A DNA stretch of 64,000 bases, taken from contig CAJXQU010000010.1 in the NCBI GenBank assembly GCA_913058255.1, positions 1 through 64,000 of the forward strand. Direction: 5' to 3'. This document shows, in pieces, positions 47,518 through 55,608 of the stretch. This DNA comes from an uncultured Pseudomonadota bacterium. Its GTDB lineage: Bacteria > Pseudomonadota > Gammaproteobacteria > CAJXQU01. The translations under genes and the position numbers were made by a program. The notes beneath the pieces are model-generated. The model was not told the DNA's origin. It was given only the letters and a program-made list of their open reading frames with translations, and did not search any database. Within the stretch, counting starts at the first letter, position 1; every line of letters starts with the position of its first letter.

Positions 47518-48822
47518 CTAAGCAGCTTTTGATTTTTTCTCTATTTTTGCAAGTAATTTATTCATTGCTGTAGCTATTTCTTGTACGACGGTAATACAAA
47601 CAGAGTTACCAAATTGTTTGTAAGATTGACCTTGAGAAACAGCATTAAGAATAAAACCTTCAGGAAATCCTTGTAATCTCGCGCATTCCCTTCTTGTAAG
47701 TTTTCTTGGATTTTTACCAAGTTCACTTTGGTCTATGAGAACTTCAGAACCGTCCTTGTAATATCGTGCACTAATAGTATTAGTATATTTGCTTTGTTTA
47801 GTGAAGAGTGAATATCCAAAACCGTTACCTTTTGCAATGTGCTCAGCTTTTCGTTTTTTATGACCAGCCCATAATTTATCAGAGATCGTGAATTTATCTT
47901 CTTCTGCTGTTAATGTAGATAAATCCTCAAGAATACTTCCTACTCTGGTCTCAATGCCTGTTGGAGTAGGCCATAGAAAGTGCTTTTCAATTTCAGCTTC
48001 TGAAAAATAGTCTTTATCGAAGCCAACTATGTAGATTCTTTCTCTATTTTGAGGCACGCCAAAATCAGAAGCTTTTAAGACTTTGAAATCAACCCAGTAG
48101 TTCAGTTTTACAGATAGAGCTTGTCTTGTTTCCTCACTAAGTAGAATATCCTTAGGTGGCTTTCCTTTAAACTCCCCCCTGAGTATTGATAGGATTGTTT
48201 CTAGAGTCCTACCTTTATCGTGCCCTCTTAATTGCTTAACATTTTCTAGAAGGAAAGCTTTTGGCCGTTTATTAGCAAGTATTCTTTGAATTTCAAAAAA
48301 CATAGTGCCTCTTGTGTCACTAAAACCTTTTTTTAAGCCTGCTTGCGAGAAGGCTTGGCATGGAAAACCTGCTAATAATAAATCATGATCTGGAATTTCA
48401 GCTGATGTGATAGGAACAATATCACCAGAAGGCATTTCACCGTAATTTGCCAGATAAGTTTTTTGTGAAAACTTATCCCACTCTGACGAAAAAACACACT
48501 GGCCACCTAACTTTTGGAAAGGTAGTCTAATTCCACCTATACCTGCAAATAAATCGATGAAATGAAAACATGGAGCTTGGTTATCAAACTTTAGTGGTGC
48601 AGATTGGTGTGCTTTTTTTAACTTACCTTCTAGTTCAAGAATATCATTGATTTTATTGAGTGTAGGTTTATGTTCTTCTGTTTCCCAACCTCTCACAGTC
48701 CTTTCTCCTTGTTTTCCAAGTCCAAGAAGGTTTGCAAATTCAGTTCTTCCAAGTCCAAGTTTCTCTCTAATATTCTTGACTTCGAGAGCACTCAGTTTAA
48801 CTGTGTTAGTATTTGTATGCAT
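47518..48822 (-). CDS. Type II DNA cytosine-5 methyltransferase with N-terminal HTH
   Basis: 434 residues from MHTNTNTVKLSALEV. The track ORF begins 13 codons earlier, but that start would put a 12-bp palindrome inside the coding sequence, so the later ATG is preferred. XRE-like HTH at about 8-65 (IREKLGLGRTEFANLLGLG), then C5-MTase motifs: I FIDLFAGIGGIRLPFQ, IV GFPCQAFSQAG with the catalytic Cys, VI ENVKQL, VIII QNRERIYIVG, X QFGNSV. HTH-MTases of this kind also repress their own promoter. Divergent from the putative endonuclease. Confidence 0.92.
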   Translation of the reverse strand: MHTNTNTVKLSALEVKNIREKLGLGRTEFANLLGLGKQGERTVRGWETEEHKPTLNKINDILELEGKLKKAHQSAPLKFDNQAPCFHFIDLFAGIGGIRLPFQKLGGQCVFSSEWDKFSQKTYLANYGEMPSGDIVPITSAEIPDHDLLLAGFPCQAFSQAGLKKGFSDTRGTMFFEIQRILANKRPKAFLLENVKQLRGHDKGRTLETILSILRGEFKGKPPKDILLSEETRQALSVKLNYWVDFKVLKASDFGVPQNRERIYIVGFDKDYFSEAEIEKHFLWPTPTGIETRVGSILEDLSTLTAEEDKFTISDKLWAGHKKRKAEHIAKGNGFGYSLFTKQSKYTNTISARYYKDGSEVLIDQSELGKNPRKLTRRECARLQGFPEGFILNAVSQGQSYKQFGNSVCITVVQEIATAMNKLLAKIEKKSKAA

Positions 48823-48843
48823 TTTCAATGTATCCGGTTTTTG

Positions 48844-48855
48844 TCCTGGCCAGGA
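48844..48855. promoter_or_regulatory. Palindromic operator candidate for the HTH-methyltransferase
   Basis: A perfect 12-bp palindrome, TCCTGGCCAGGA, between the two divergent restriction-modification genes, 22 nt upstream of the preferred methyltransferase ATG. Position and symmetry match operators bound by the HTH of SsoII/EcoRII-type methyltransferases. It also contains CCWGG, GGCC and TGGCCA, possible methylation targets. Confidence 0.5.
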
Positions 48856-48898
48856 TAGCATTGTGTACTTACTTAGTCAAGAATGAGGAAGGGGAGTT

Positions 48899-49933
48899 TT
48901 GACAACAACGAATATTAAATATTTTAGTTTAAGTGATCTTAAGGCTATTCAGGTTAAAGTTCTTGATGAGAAGAAGCAGAGAGAGTCATTAGATAGCTTA
49001 ATGCTCATTTTTTTTGAGCCACTCCGTGGAGAGCTTTTAAGTAGATATAAAGATGAGAAAAAAGATATTCCTCATATAAATTTTGATGATCTCAAAGGTT
49101 ATGTGAGTCAGCTTTTGGGTGATATGAATGATGATCAAATAAATGATTTAAGGAAGTTAGGTGTAAGAGGAAAAAGTACTTCTAAACAAGAGTGGGATAA
49201 AGACCCCAGGCGCCGTGCAATGTTGACTTTTCTGAGTCATTACCCTCACTTTACTAATTCAATATCTAATATACACATACTTGCAGAGCTTTGTATTGAA
49301 ATTACTAGAATTCATTTTGAAAGTGAAATCAATACAGAAAATTTTGTTGATGCTAAAGCTTTTATAGATAAAATTAATTTACATAGGTGGAGGAGAGACA
49401 AAGATCAAAGTGAAAGGCAAAGCGGTGTGTCTATTTTGGGGTCAATCTCTGAACTTTTACTTGAAAATGCCTTGGAAAATTTAATAGATGACCAAAACTT
49501 TTTTAAGACTAACAATCAAAAGGTACAAAGTTATGGTGACTTTGTTCTTATGTGCTTGCCAAATAACCTTTGGCTTTCTGTAAAGTCTAACTTCGCAAGA
49601 GAAAGGCTACTAGCTTCTGGTTACACTACAGATATTCTAGGAGTGGGTTTTTTTACAGACAGTAGAGAATTCATAAGTTCAGCAAAAATAAGGAACTTTC
49701 AAAGGGTGGGGTTTTTAGGAATGTACTTACCTGACATACCGATAACAGAGGACCAAATTGAACTAAGTAAGAGCACATATGAGCAAGTAGTTGAATATTA
49801 CGGTAGCGTTGACGACTTACCGATTAATATTAATGGTACAACTTTTTTACGCCCTTTAAGTAGCTTACACTCCGATTTAACTAAAATACTCGATAGCAAG
49901 GATATTTCAAAAAGAACAACGTTAGGCTATTAG
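48899..49933 (+). CDS. Putative type II restriction endonuclease
   Basis: 344 residues. Starts with TTG after a purine-rich ribosome site (GAGGAAGGGGAG). No family recognised with certainty. A PD-(D/E)xK-like core may be SISELLLENAL, YGDFVLM, LWLSVKSNF, with Asp and Lys in place but Ser instead of the usual acidic residue before V-K. The call rests on being divergent and next to a C5 methyltransferase and on AT-rich base use. C-terminus is polar. Alternative: an unrelated cargo protein. Confidence 0.65.
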   Translation: MTTTNIKYFSLSDLKAIQVKVLDEKKQRESLDSLMLIFFEPLRGELLSRYKDEKKDIPHINFDDLKGYVSQLLGDMNDDQINDLRKLGVRGKSTSKQEWDKDPRRRAMLTFLSHYPHFTNSISNIHILAELCIEITRIHFESEINTENFVDAKAFIDKINLHRWRRDKDQSERQSGVSILGSISELLLENALENLIDDQNFFKTNNQKVQSYGDFVLMCLPNNLWLSVKSNFARERLLASGYTTDILGVGFFTDSREFISSAKIRNFQRVGFLGMYLPDIPITEDQIELSKSTYEQVVEYYGSVDDLPININGTTFLRPLSSLHSDLTKILDSKDISKRTTLGY

Positions 49934-49967
49934 TGTGGATAGCGAGTCTCATACAAACCACGTACAG

Positions 49968-51626
49968 TTATTGACAGAACTCCAAGTAACTCAAACCAGC
50001 ACACCCCCCAGCCTGCGGCTTTGGGGGTGTGTGCTCTGGTATAATTGGGGACGTTTTAATTTTCCATTCGTGAATTCTCGTTGTAACAGTATTTGTTCCA
50101 TCAGTGATACCTACGACTTGATAGCCGAGAGGTTCACCATATTTACCTAGTTTGTCACTCCACACTTTTTCAAGTTTTATTGGAATATCTTTCACCTTAA
50201 TATTACAGCCACCTAACAATTCAACGTATGTTTGCCAGTCTCCTTGGTCAGCAGCTTCGAAAGCTTCTTTTAAAACACCTTCGGGTACGTTTTTACAACG
50301 CCTTAACTCTCTCCAAACGCTAACAGGTGGCCCGCCGAATTGTTGGAACTGGCGTATTCCCCATGTAGAAGCCCATGCTCTAACACGTAGAGCTGAATCA
50401 GCAGCATCATTTCCATAGAGGTCTTGATCTAAATGGGCACCGTCAATATTTTTGGCTATATATTTAGCTATATATCCTGTCGCGGAGCCTCTACTCCAAT
50501 CAATAGCAACAGATGTGAACCGATGTTTGTCTGCTCCTTTTTCATCTGGTGAATCTTTCAATGCATAATTCCTAAAGATATCTTCAACTGTTGTTTGGAA
50601 TTGCTTCTCAGTGAAGAACATAAAATGCCAGTGAGGTGTTGCATCGTGTTGAGGTTCGACTACACGGAGGCCATAAAACGTAATACCATCTCTCCCAAAT
50701 TTAGAACGCATGTTTTTCCAAATATTGTTGAAATAATCGTTTGCTTCTCTAGGTGAGGTTTCATCGTAATTTGGATTAGCATGACCTGTAGAGCTATAGC
50801 GCGGATGCATTCTAGAAGGACAGGTTAAGGTTAAAAACAAAGCAATATGATTAGCCTTTTTAGCAAATTCCTCAAAGCCGGCACATCTGCACATGAGTTC
50901 ATTTCTTCTGTTTCTAGGGTTAGCTACAGATGTTTCCATGAGTTGCTGTAAGGTAAATTCATCACCTTCTTCATTCTCAAGAACGACTTGTTCCATGAAC
51001 TCCTTATTACTTTGTTGTTGCACTAGATAGCATTGTAAAGTTTGAGGACTGACATATAAGCTTGCATGTCTATGGACTGAGCCTAGTTTAATGGCGAATA
51101 GCTCTAGTTTTCTTTTATGAATTTTTCTTAACTCTTTCCGCCACCATTGTTCATCTAATAAACGAAGAATAGCTGATTGATAATTTCCACCTTTTACTTT
51201 TGGCGCCTGAACCAGAAAACGGTCAGCATAGAAAGCTAGAGATTTGTAAAGGCTCTTAATATCATTTTGGTATTTTTGAGGAAGTTGAGTCAGTCGAAAA
51301 CAAGCATCAACCCGTTTTTTTGCATCTTCCTTGAGTGAGCTATTACTTGCACCGAGGTTGAGCGAACCTTCATTGAATGATCCTGGATTTATACCTTCAT
51401 CAACTTCTAAAAGAAATAGGTTGGCATCTCGTTCTCCTTTGTTGAGATACAAGTCACGGTAAATATTTGCTAGTGACTTAGAAAAAAGGTTAGGTGTTTT
51501 TGAAAATATCGCACGCCTGAATTTTCTATTTGCCCCATCCCCATCATCGAGATCCCATGTTATTTTCTCAGCTAATGGTAAATAAGGTGGAATTGAGACG
51601 GATCTATGTCTTTGATGAGTATTCAT
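49968..51626 (-). CDS. HUH replication initiator (phage P2 gpA-like)
   Basis: 552 residues from MNTHQRHRSV, with AAGGAG 5 nt upstream; the track start is five codons earlier. HUH nickase signature ATPHWHFMFF (about 355) and paired tyrosines in YIAKYIAKNID (about 420), as in phage P2 gpA and related rolling-circle initiators. A FLTLTCPSRMHPRY segment precedes them. The start overlaps the stop of the small upstream gene (ATGA). It should nick an origin, perhaps within or near this gene, to replicate the excised island. Confidence 0.88.
   Translation of the reverse strand: MNTHQRHRSVSIPPYLPLAEKITWDLDDGDGANRKFRRAIFSKTPNLFSKSLANIYRDLYLNKGERDANLFLLEVDEGINPGSFNEGSLNLGASNSSLKEDAKKRVDACFRLTQLPQKYQNDIKSLYKSLAFYADRFLVQAPKVKGGNYQSAILRLLDEQWWRKELRKIHKRKLELFAIKLGSVHRHASLYVSPQTLQCYLVQQQSNKEFMEQVVLENEEGDEFTLQQLMETSVANPRNRRNELMCRCAGFEEFAKKANHIALFLTLTCPSRMHPRYSSTGHANPNYDETSPREANDYFNNIWKNMRSKFGRDGITFYGLRVVEPQHDATPHWHFMFFTEKQFQTTVEDIFRNYALKDSPDEKGADKHRFTSVAIDWSRGSATGYIAKYIAKNIDGAHLDQDLYGNDAADSALRVRAWASTWGIRQFQQFGGPPVSVWRELRRCKNVPEGVLKEAFEAADQGDWQTYVELLGGCNIKVKDIPIKLEKVWSDKLGKYGEPLGYQVVGITDGTNTVTTRIHEWKIKTSPIIPEHTPPKPQAGGCAGLSYLEFCQ
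49998..50035. other. Strong stem-loop inside the 3' end of the replication gene
   Basis: AGCACACCCCCCAGCC-TGC-GGCTTTGGGGGTGTGTGCT folds on itself with a CA-repeat bulge. It encodes the last residues of the initiator. Could be a replication-related hairpin or a transcription attenuator; there is no T-run on the minus strand. Confidence 0.5.
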
Positions 51627-51910
51627 ACGAACTCCTTGCATGTTTGAATTAGAGTGTTTGAGAGGCTTGGAAAACTAAATCTTAGATATCTGGGTTTACC
51701 GTTCGAATTAGAACAGAGGACTTCGATAAGTATCTGTTGCTCACTACGGCTAATGAATTTCTGGGATTCTTTCGAATATGGATAGCCATCACTTAAATAG
51801 GCTTCGATAAGGTTAGGAGTTGTCCAGCATAGAAAGATTATCAATGCTGAATACTTCAGAGTTATTTTTTGCGAGTGACCGCTCTGTGTTTGTGACCATG
51901 GTGTGACCAA
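51623..51910 (-). CDS. Small island protein upstream of the replication initiator (unrecognised)
   Basis: 95 residues with a hydrophobic stretch (YSALIIFLCWTTPNL) and a polar C-terminal half. No family recognised. Its stop overlaps the initiator ATG (ATGA), which suggests real translation and coupling. Its first codons lie within GTGACC repeats, and no clear ribosome site is seen, so the start is unsure. Confidence 0.45.
   Translation of the reverse strand: MVTPWSQTQSGHSQKITLKYSALIIFLCWTTPNLIEAYLSDGYPYSKESQKFISRSEQQILIEVLCSNSNGKPRYLRFSFPSLSNTLIQTCKEFV
51875..51908. repeat. Three GTGACC repeats near the right end of the island
   Basis: GTGACC at 51875, 51892 and 51903, the last two within TGTGACCA and 11 bp apart, about one helical turn. 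They lie between the replication genes and attR. Candidate iterons, integrase arm sites or an operator. Confidence 0.4.
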
Positions 51911-51990
51911 ACTGTGTCCAAACAGAGGACTATTTAGATCAACATGGACTAATGGGAATAATGCTTGATTGGTTGAAAAGTGTTTAAAAT

Positions 51991-52013
51991 ACAGGGGCTT
52001 GAGCAGCCCCTGT
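51991..52013 (-). terminator. Terminator downstream of ssrA, supplied by the island
   Basis: The stem ACAGGGGCT / AGCCCCTGT, loop of five, followed by ATTTTAAA on the minus strand, 23 nt beyond the ssrA 3' end. It replaces the original terminator now at 45557-45584. Confidence 0.75.
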
Positions 52014-52032
52014 TGGTCTCGGTGTACCTTGA

Positions 52033-52061
52033 ATTTGGTGGAGACGGCGGGAATCGAACCC
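52033..52061. repeat. Right attachment repeat (within ssrA 3' end)
   Basis: The 29-bp copy ATTTGGTGGAGACGGCGGGA.. covering the CCA end and the T-arm of the tmRNA; identical to 45614-45642. Confidence 0.95.
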
Positions 52062-52412
52062 GCGTCCGCAAATCCTCTGCCTTTGGTTCTACATGCTTAG
52101 CCGACTCTTTTAATTTAACTGGCCACTACCCGAACGGCAGGATGCGTGTACAGCGGTTCCGGTAAAAGTTTAGAGAATCCACGCCGGACGCATTTCATCA
52201 CGATCTTATGAGAGTCGACGCCTGAGTGTTCCGAAGAACCTGGACGCATAAGCACGGCTCCAGTCAGACGGCAATAAACCGGTTCTTAAGCGGCTAGTGC
52301 GTAGTTGTCGTCGTTGGCAACTAAAAGTTTTGCATATTGGATTTACGAGGCTATGTGCATCCTCGGCATGCCCCTCAGGTTTTGTAACCCGCGTCGAAGC
52401 CAGGTCGTCCCC
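52036..52412 (-). ncRNA. ssrA: Transfer-messenger RNA (tmRNA)
   Basis: 377 nt. 5' end GGGGACGACCTGGCTTCGAC and 3' end GGGTTCGATTCCCGCC..CCACCA form the tRNA-like domain. The tag frame at 52318-52286 reads ANDDNYALAA then TAA, one residue from the E. coli tag. Rescues stalled ribosomes with SmpB, encoded just upstream. Its 3' end is the island attachment site and stays intact. Confidence 0.98.
52286..52318 (-). other. tmRNA proteolysis-tag reading frame
   Basis: GCC AAC GAC GAC AAC TAC GCA CTA GCC GCT TAA encodes ANDDNYALAA, ending in the LAA degron recognised by ClpXP. Confidence 0.95.
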
Positions 52413-52503
52413 AAGTTTGTGGTGCTAATCCACCAGTATATAGAATATGGGGTTAGTCGACCAGAATTTAAAGTTGTTTTGCGTGTTTTTTCTTAAATAA
52501 ACG

Positions 52504-52686
52504 TTATTTTTTCATGCGGCTGAGGATGAGTGTCAGCAATGCGAGTAGGATTTCGTCGATAAAGGGGATGAAGTCGGGGATAATCAGATCGAGCAGAAAT
52601 AGACCAGCGATGATGAAAAATAGGCTTTTGAACCTAAGCCCGTTGGCGAAACTGAGGAAAAGTGGAAGAAGGCTTTTTAGTAACAT
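52504..52686 (-). CDS. Small membrane protein (DUF6116-like) next to smpB
   Basis: 60 residues. Amphipathic N-terminus, then FIIAGLFLLDLIIPDFIPFIDEILLALLTLILSRMKK, two likely membrane segments with the PDFIPFIDE motif between them. I recall this pattern from small DUF6116-type proteins near smpB but cannot confirm it. It begins 14 nt after the smpB stop, same strand, so it is probably co-transcribed. Function unknown. Confidence 0.7.
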   Translation of the reverse strand: MLLKSLLPLFLSFANGLRFKSLFFIIAGLFLLDLIIPDFIPFIDEILLALLTLILSRMKK

Positions 52687-52699
52687 TGGCTTTATTCGC

Positions 52700-53179
52700 T
52701 TAACGATTTTTCATCATACGTTGTTTTTCTCGGCCCCAGTCACGCTCTTTAGATGCGGCACGTTTGTCTTGGGTTTGTTTACCTTTGGCGAGTGCGATTT
52801 CAATTTTTGCTCGGCCTTTGACCCAATACATGGCTGTGGGCACGATGGTGTAGCCTTTTCGTTCAACCGATGAGACCAATTTTGCCAGCTCATGAGTATG
52901 TAATAAAAGCTTGCGCGATCGATTCTGCTCGGGTGAGTAGTGAGTTGAAACGGTGGGAAGCGGTGAGATGACTGCACCGACTAGCCATGCTTCTCCATTT
53001 TGTAGGTGAATGTGGCTGTCGAGGATTTGGATCTTTTTCCCTCGTAAGCTTTTAACTTCCCAGCCTTCGAGCACGAGCCCAGCTTCGAAGCGATCTTCTA
53101 AGAGGTAGTCGTGACGCGCCTTTTTATTGAGAGCGATGGTACTAGAGTTATTTTTTGATTGTTTCTTTGTTTTAGCCAT
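52700..53179 (-). CDS. smpB: SsrA-binding protein SmpB
   Basis: Binds the tRNA-like domain of tmRNA and brings it to stalled ribosomes. 159 residues: IALNKKARHDYLLEDRFEAGLVLEGWEVKSLR at the start, GRAKIEIALAKGKQTQDKR and the C-terminal KRAASKERDWGREKQRMMKN tail, which probes the mRNA channel. Directly upstream of its partner RNA. Confidence 0.97.
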   Translation of the reverse strand: MAKTKKQSKNNSSTIALNKKARHDYLLEDRFEAGLVLEGWEVKSLRGKKIQILDSHIHLQNGEAWLVGAVISPLPTVSTHYSPEQNRSRKLLLHTHELAKLVSSVERKGYTIVPTAMYWVKGRAKIEIALAKGKQTQDKRAASKERDWGREKQRMMKNR

Positions 53180-53314
53180 AGCAGGACATTATAGATCAAG
53201 TCGAGGCGAATGCTTATGTTGTTTTTGTTGAGGTGATAGAAAAGTACAAAATGCATAAATTGGAAAATAATATTCAAGCGCGGCATACTTCTAGAAAAAA
53301 TGAGATCATGACAA

Positions 53315-54706
53315 ATGACTGCTAAACGACAATCAGTTCATGGCCAGTGGAATTCACGCTGGACGTTTGTGTTAGCTGCAGCGGGTTCTGCGGTTGGGTT
53401 GGGCAATATTTGGAAGTTTCCATACATCGCCGGTGAGAATGGTGGTGGTGCTTTTGTGTTGGTTTATCTTGCCTGTATTTGTCTGATCGGCGTTCCGATT
53501 ATGATAGCGGAGATTATGCTCGGCCGGCGTGGACGGCAAAATCCGGTGATGACAATGGAAACGCTCGCGCAAGAGGAGGGGACATCAACTAACTGGAAAT
53601 ATTTAGGCCTTATTGGTGTTCTCGCAGGATTTATTATTGTTTCTTATTATAGTGTGATTGCCGGATGGGCAGTCTCGTATGTGTTTAAGTCGGCAGCGGG
53701 TCTTTTTGTACATGACGACCCTCAAGTGGTTATTGGTTTGTTTGGTGGTTTGGTTTCATCAGCAGAGCAGTTATTACTCTGGCATACCATTTTTATGATA
53801 ATGACTATCTTGGTTGTTGTACGCGGTGTTAAGTCAGGTATCGAAAGAGCGGTCACCTTATTAATGCCCGGTATGTTTGTTATTTTGTTAATGCTGGTTG
53901 TTTATGCGATGTTTCAGGGCAGTTTTGTTGAAGGTTTTAATTTTCTGTTCTCGGCTGATTTTAGCAAGTTAACACGCGCTTCTGTTTTAACAGCAGTGGG
54001 ACATGCATTTTTTACCTTATCACTCGGTATGGGAGCGATTATGATTTATGGCTCTTATTTGCCTGCAAATGTCTCAATAGTTAAAGCTGGCTTTATGGTT
54101 GCAGCAGCCGATACGGTGATTGCTTTATTGGCGGGTTTAGCAATTTTTCCGATCGTATTCGTTAATGGTTTGGATGCTGGATCAGGACCTGGTTTAGTCT
54201 TTCAAACTCTCCCCATCGCTTTTGGGCAAATGCCCGGTGGCATAGTGATAGGCACATTATTTTTTGTCATGTTAGTTTTTGCGGCATGGACTTCTTCTAT
54301 TTCATTGATCGAACCTGGCATCACTTTTTTAATAGAACAAAAAAATATGGGTCGTGGCAAAGCCTGTGCATTGATTGGTGTTTCAACGTGGTTATTGGGG
54401 ATAGTGACGGTGCTTTCCTTTAATAAATGGGCCTTTACTTTCACTTTTGCGGGTGAGGAAAAGACCGAAGGAATGTTTGATATATTGGATATTCTAACCA
54501 CCAATATTATGCTGCCACTCGGCGGTTTGTGTATTGCCGTTTTTGTTGGTTGGAAAATGTCACAGGCTTCGAGCATGGAAGAATTAGGTTTAAGACGTAG
54601 TAATATAGGCTATCAAATCTGGTTATTTTTGCTCCGTTTCGTGATCCCCGTAGTGCTATTGATTATAATGCTGAAGGCATTTGGAATTTTGCAAGGAAAG
54701 TCATAA
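53315..54706 (+). CDS. SNF-family sodium-dependent transporter
   Basis: 463 residues, about 11-12 membrane segments of the LeuT/NSS fold. The sodium-site helix is TFVLAAAGSAVGLGNIWKFPYIAGENGGGAF and TM6-like residues lie in FFTLSLGMGAIMIYGSYLP. Likely an amino-acid importer; the substrate cannot be told. Divergent from smpB and 3 nt upstream of ratA. Confidence 0.92.
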   Translation: MTAKRQSVHGQWNSRWTFVLAAAGSAVGLGNIWKFPYIAGENGGGAFVLVYLACICLIGVPIMIAEIMLGRRGRQNPVMTMETLAQEEGTSTNWKYLGLIGVLAGFIIVSYYSVIAGWAVSYVFKSAAGLFVHDDPQVVIGLFGGLVSSAEQLLLWHTIFMIMTILVVVRGVKSGIERAVTLLMPGMFVILLMLVVYAMFQGSFVEGFNFLFSADFSKLTRASVLTAVGHAFFTLSLGMGAIMIYGSYLPANVSIVKAGFMVAAADTVIALLAGLAIFPIVFVNGLDAGSGPGLVFQTLPIAFGQMPGGIVIGTLFFVMLVFAAWTSSISLIEPGITFLIEQKNMGRGKACALIGVSTWLLGIVTVLSFNKWAFTFTFAGEEKTEGMFDILDILTTNIMLPLGGLCIAVFVGWKMSQASSMEELGLRRSNIGYQIWLFLLRFVIPVVLLIIMLKAFGILQGKS

Positions 54707-54709
54707 TAC

Positions 54710-55141
54710 ATGAGTAAAATTAGTAAACGTGTACTTGTTCCATACACTGCTGAGCAGATGTTTAATCTCGTCAATGATCCGGCATCCTATCCTGAGTTTT
54801 TACCCTGGTGCGATAAGGTCAGAGTTATTGAACAAGATGAAACAAGTTTGAAGGCTGAAGTGGGGGTTAGTAAAGGTCGGCTCAAGCAATCTTTCGTCAC
54901 ACAAAATACAATGGAACCTGGTAGGCGCATTGAAATGGGGTTGGTTGAAGGACCTTTTAAGTCTATGCATGGGGTTTGGGAGTTTTCGCCACGAGGTGAT
55001 TTAGGCTGCGAAGTTCAATTCAATATGGAGTTCGAGTTCGCAAAAGGCTTGCTTGGGTTTGGTTTCGGCAAGATCTTTGGTGGCATAGCTAACACTTTAG
55101 TTGACGCTTTCTGTCAACGGGCGAAGCAAAAATATGACTAA
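54710..55141 (+). CDS. ratA: RatA, START/COQ10-like protein
   Basis: 143 residues. ISKRVLVPYTAEQMFNLVNDPASYPEFLPWC at the N-terminus and a terminal helix (FGKIFGGIANTLVDAFCQRAK) define the RatA/COQ10 family. Described in E. coli as affecting 70S subunit association; related proteins bind ubiquinone. It overlaps ratB by 8 nt. Usual neighbourhood of smpB. Confidence 0.93.
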   Translation: MSKISKRVLVPYTAEQMFNLVNDPASYPEFLPWCDKVRVIEQDETSLKAEVGVSKGRLKQSFVTQNTMEPGRRIEMGLVEGPFKSMHGVWEFSPRGDLGCEVQFNMEFEFAKGLLGFGFGKIFGGIANTLVDAFCQRAKQKYD

Positions 55142-55406
55142 GGTTTTTGTTGCGTATGCAACGCCTTATCAACAAGTTGAGTTAACACTTGAGTGGTTAG
55201 CGGGGGAGACGGTTGAAGAGACTATTCAGCGTTCTTCTATTCTTGAACAATTTTCTGAAATTGATCTGACGATGAATAAAATAGGTGTGTTTGGAAAGCT
55301 CTGCGAGCTGGATGATGAGCCTCGCGAAGGTGATCGTATTGAGATTTACAGGCCGCTTAAGGTTGACCCAAAACAGTCTCGACGAAACCGTGCAAAGGCT
55401 TCATAA
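55134..55406 (+). CDS. ratB: RatB / RnfH-family ubiquitin-like protein
   Basis: 90 residues from MTKVFVAYATPYQQVELTLE; the track start lies inside ratA. Beta-grasp (UPF0125) fold with IGVFGKLCELDDEPREGDRIEIYRPL, the family signature. ATG within the end of ratA (ATGACTAA). Function unclear. Confidence 0.93.
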   Translation: MTKVFVAYATPYQQVELTLEWLAGETVEETIQRSSILEQFSEIDLTMNKIGVFGKLCELDDEPREGDRIEIYRPLKVDPKQSRRNRAKAS

Positions 55407-55556
55407 GATATTTTTACTAGTTGATCAGTCAATGATTACGACAATCACAGACATGAGGATCTTGGCTAAAGTGGGCGTTAAAAAGCAGGTGAAAAATACA
55501 GTAGAGAGTTTAAGATTGTCCGTTTAGGCTGATGTTAGACATGATGTGCGTATGAG

Positions 55557-55585
55557 CAAAAAAAGAGCCGACTGAAGCGGCTCTT
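55557..55585 (-). terminator. Terminator of bamE
   Basis: The stem AAGAGCCG / CGGCTCTT with a 7-nt loop and seven T residues on the minus strand. It also ends the ratAB side, though with few T on the plus strand. Confidence 0.85.
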
Positions 55586-55608
55586 GTTATATCTTACTTT
55601 TAGTAGCG

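Larger units (their letters stand above)
45614..52061. mobile_element. Integrative island in the ssrA 3' end carrying restriction-modification and HUH replication genes
   Basis: An element of about 6.4 kb between 29-bp direct repeats, the right one inside intact ssrA. Order from the left: integrase, excisionase, unknown gene, HTH-methyltransferase, divergent putative endonuclease, HUH replication initiator, small unknown gene. No capsid, packaging or conjugation genes are seen, so it is a self-excising, probably rolling-circle replicating element or phage satellite that would need a helper. The restriction-modification genes are more AT-rich than the surroundings. Confidence 0.9.

Noticed and set aside
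51980-52496. 61 and 63 aa plus-strand ORFs across ssrA
   Set aside because: Antisense of tmRNA; the structured RNA explains the sequence.
55285-55527. 80 aa plus-strand ORF overlapping the end of ratB
   Set aside because: Out of frame with ratB over half its length and without a plausible start; the terminator follows soon after.
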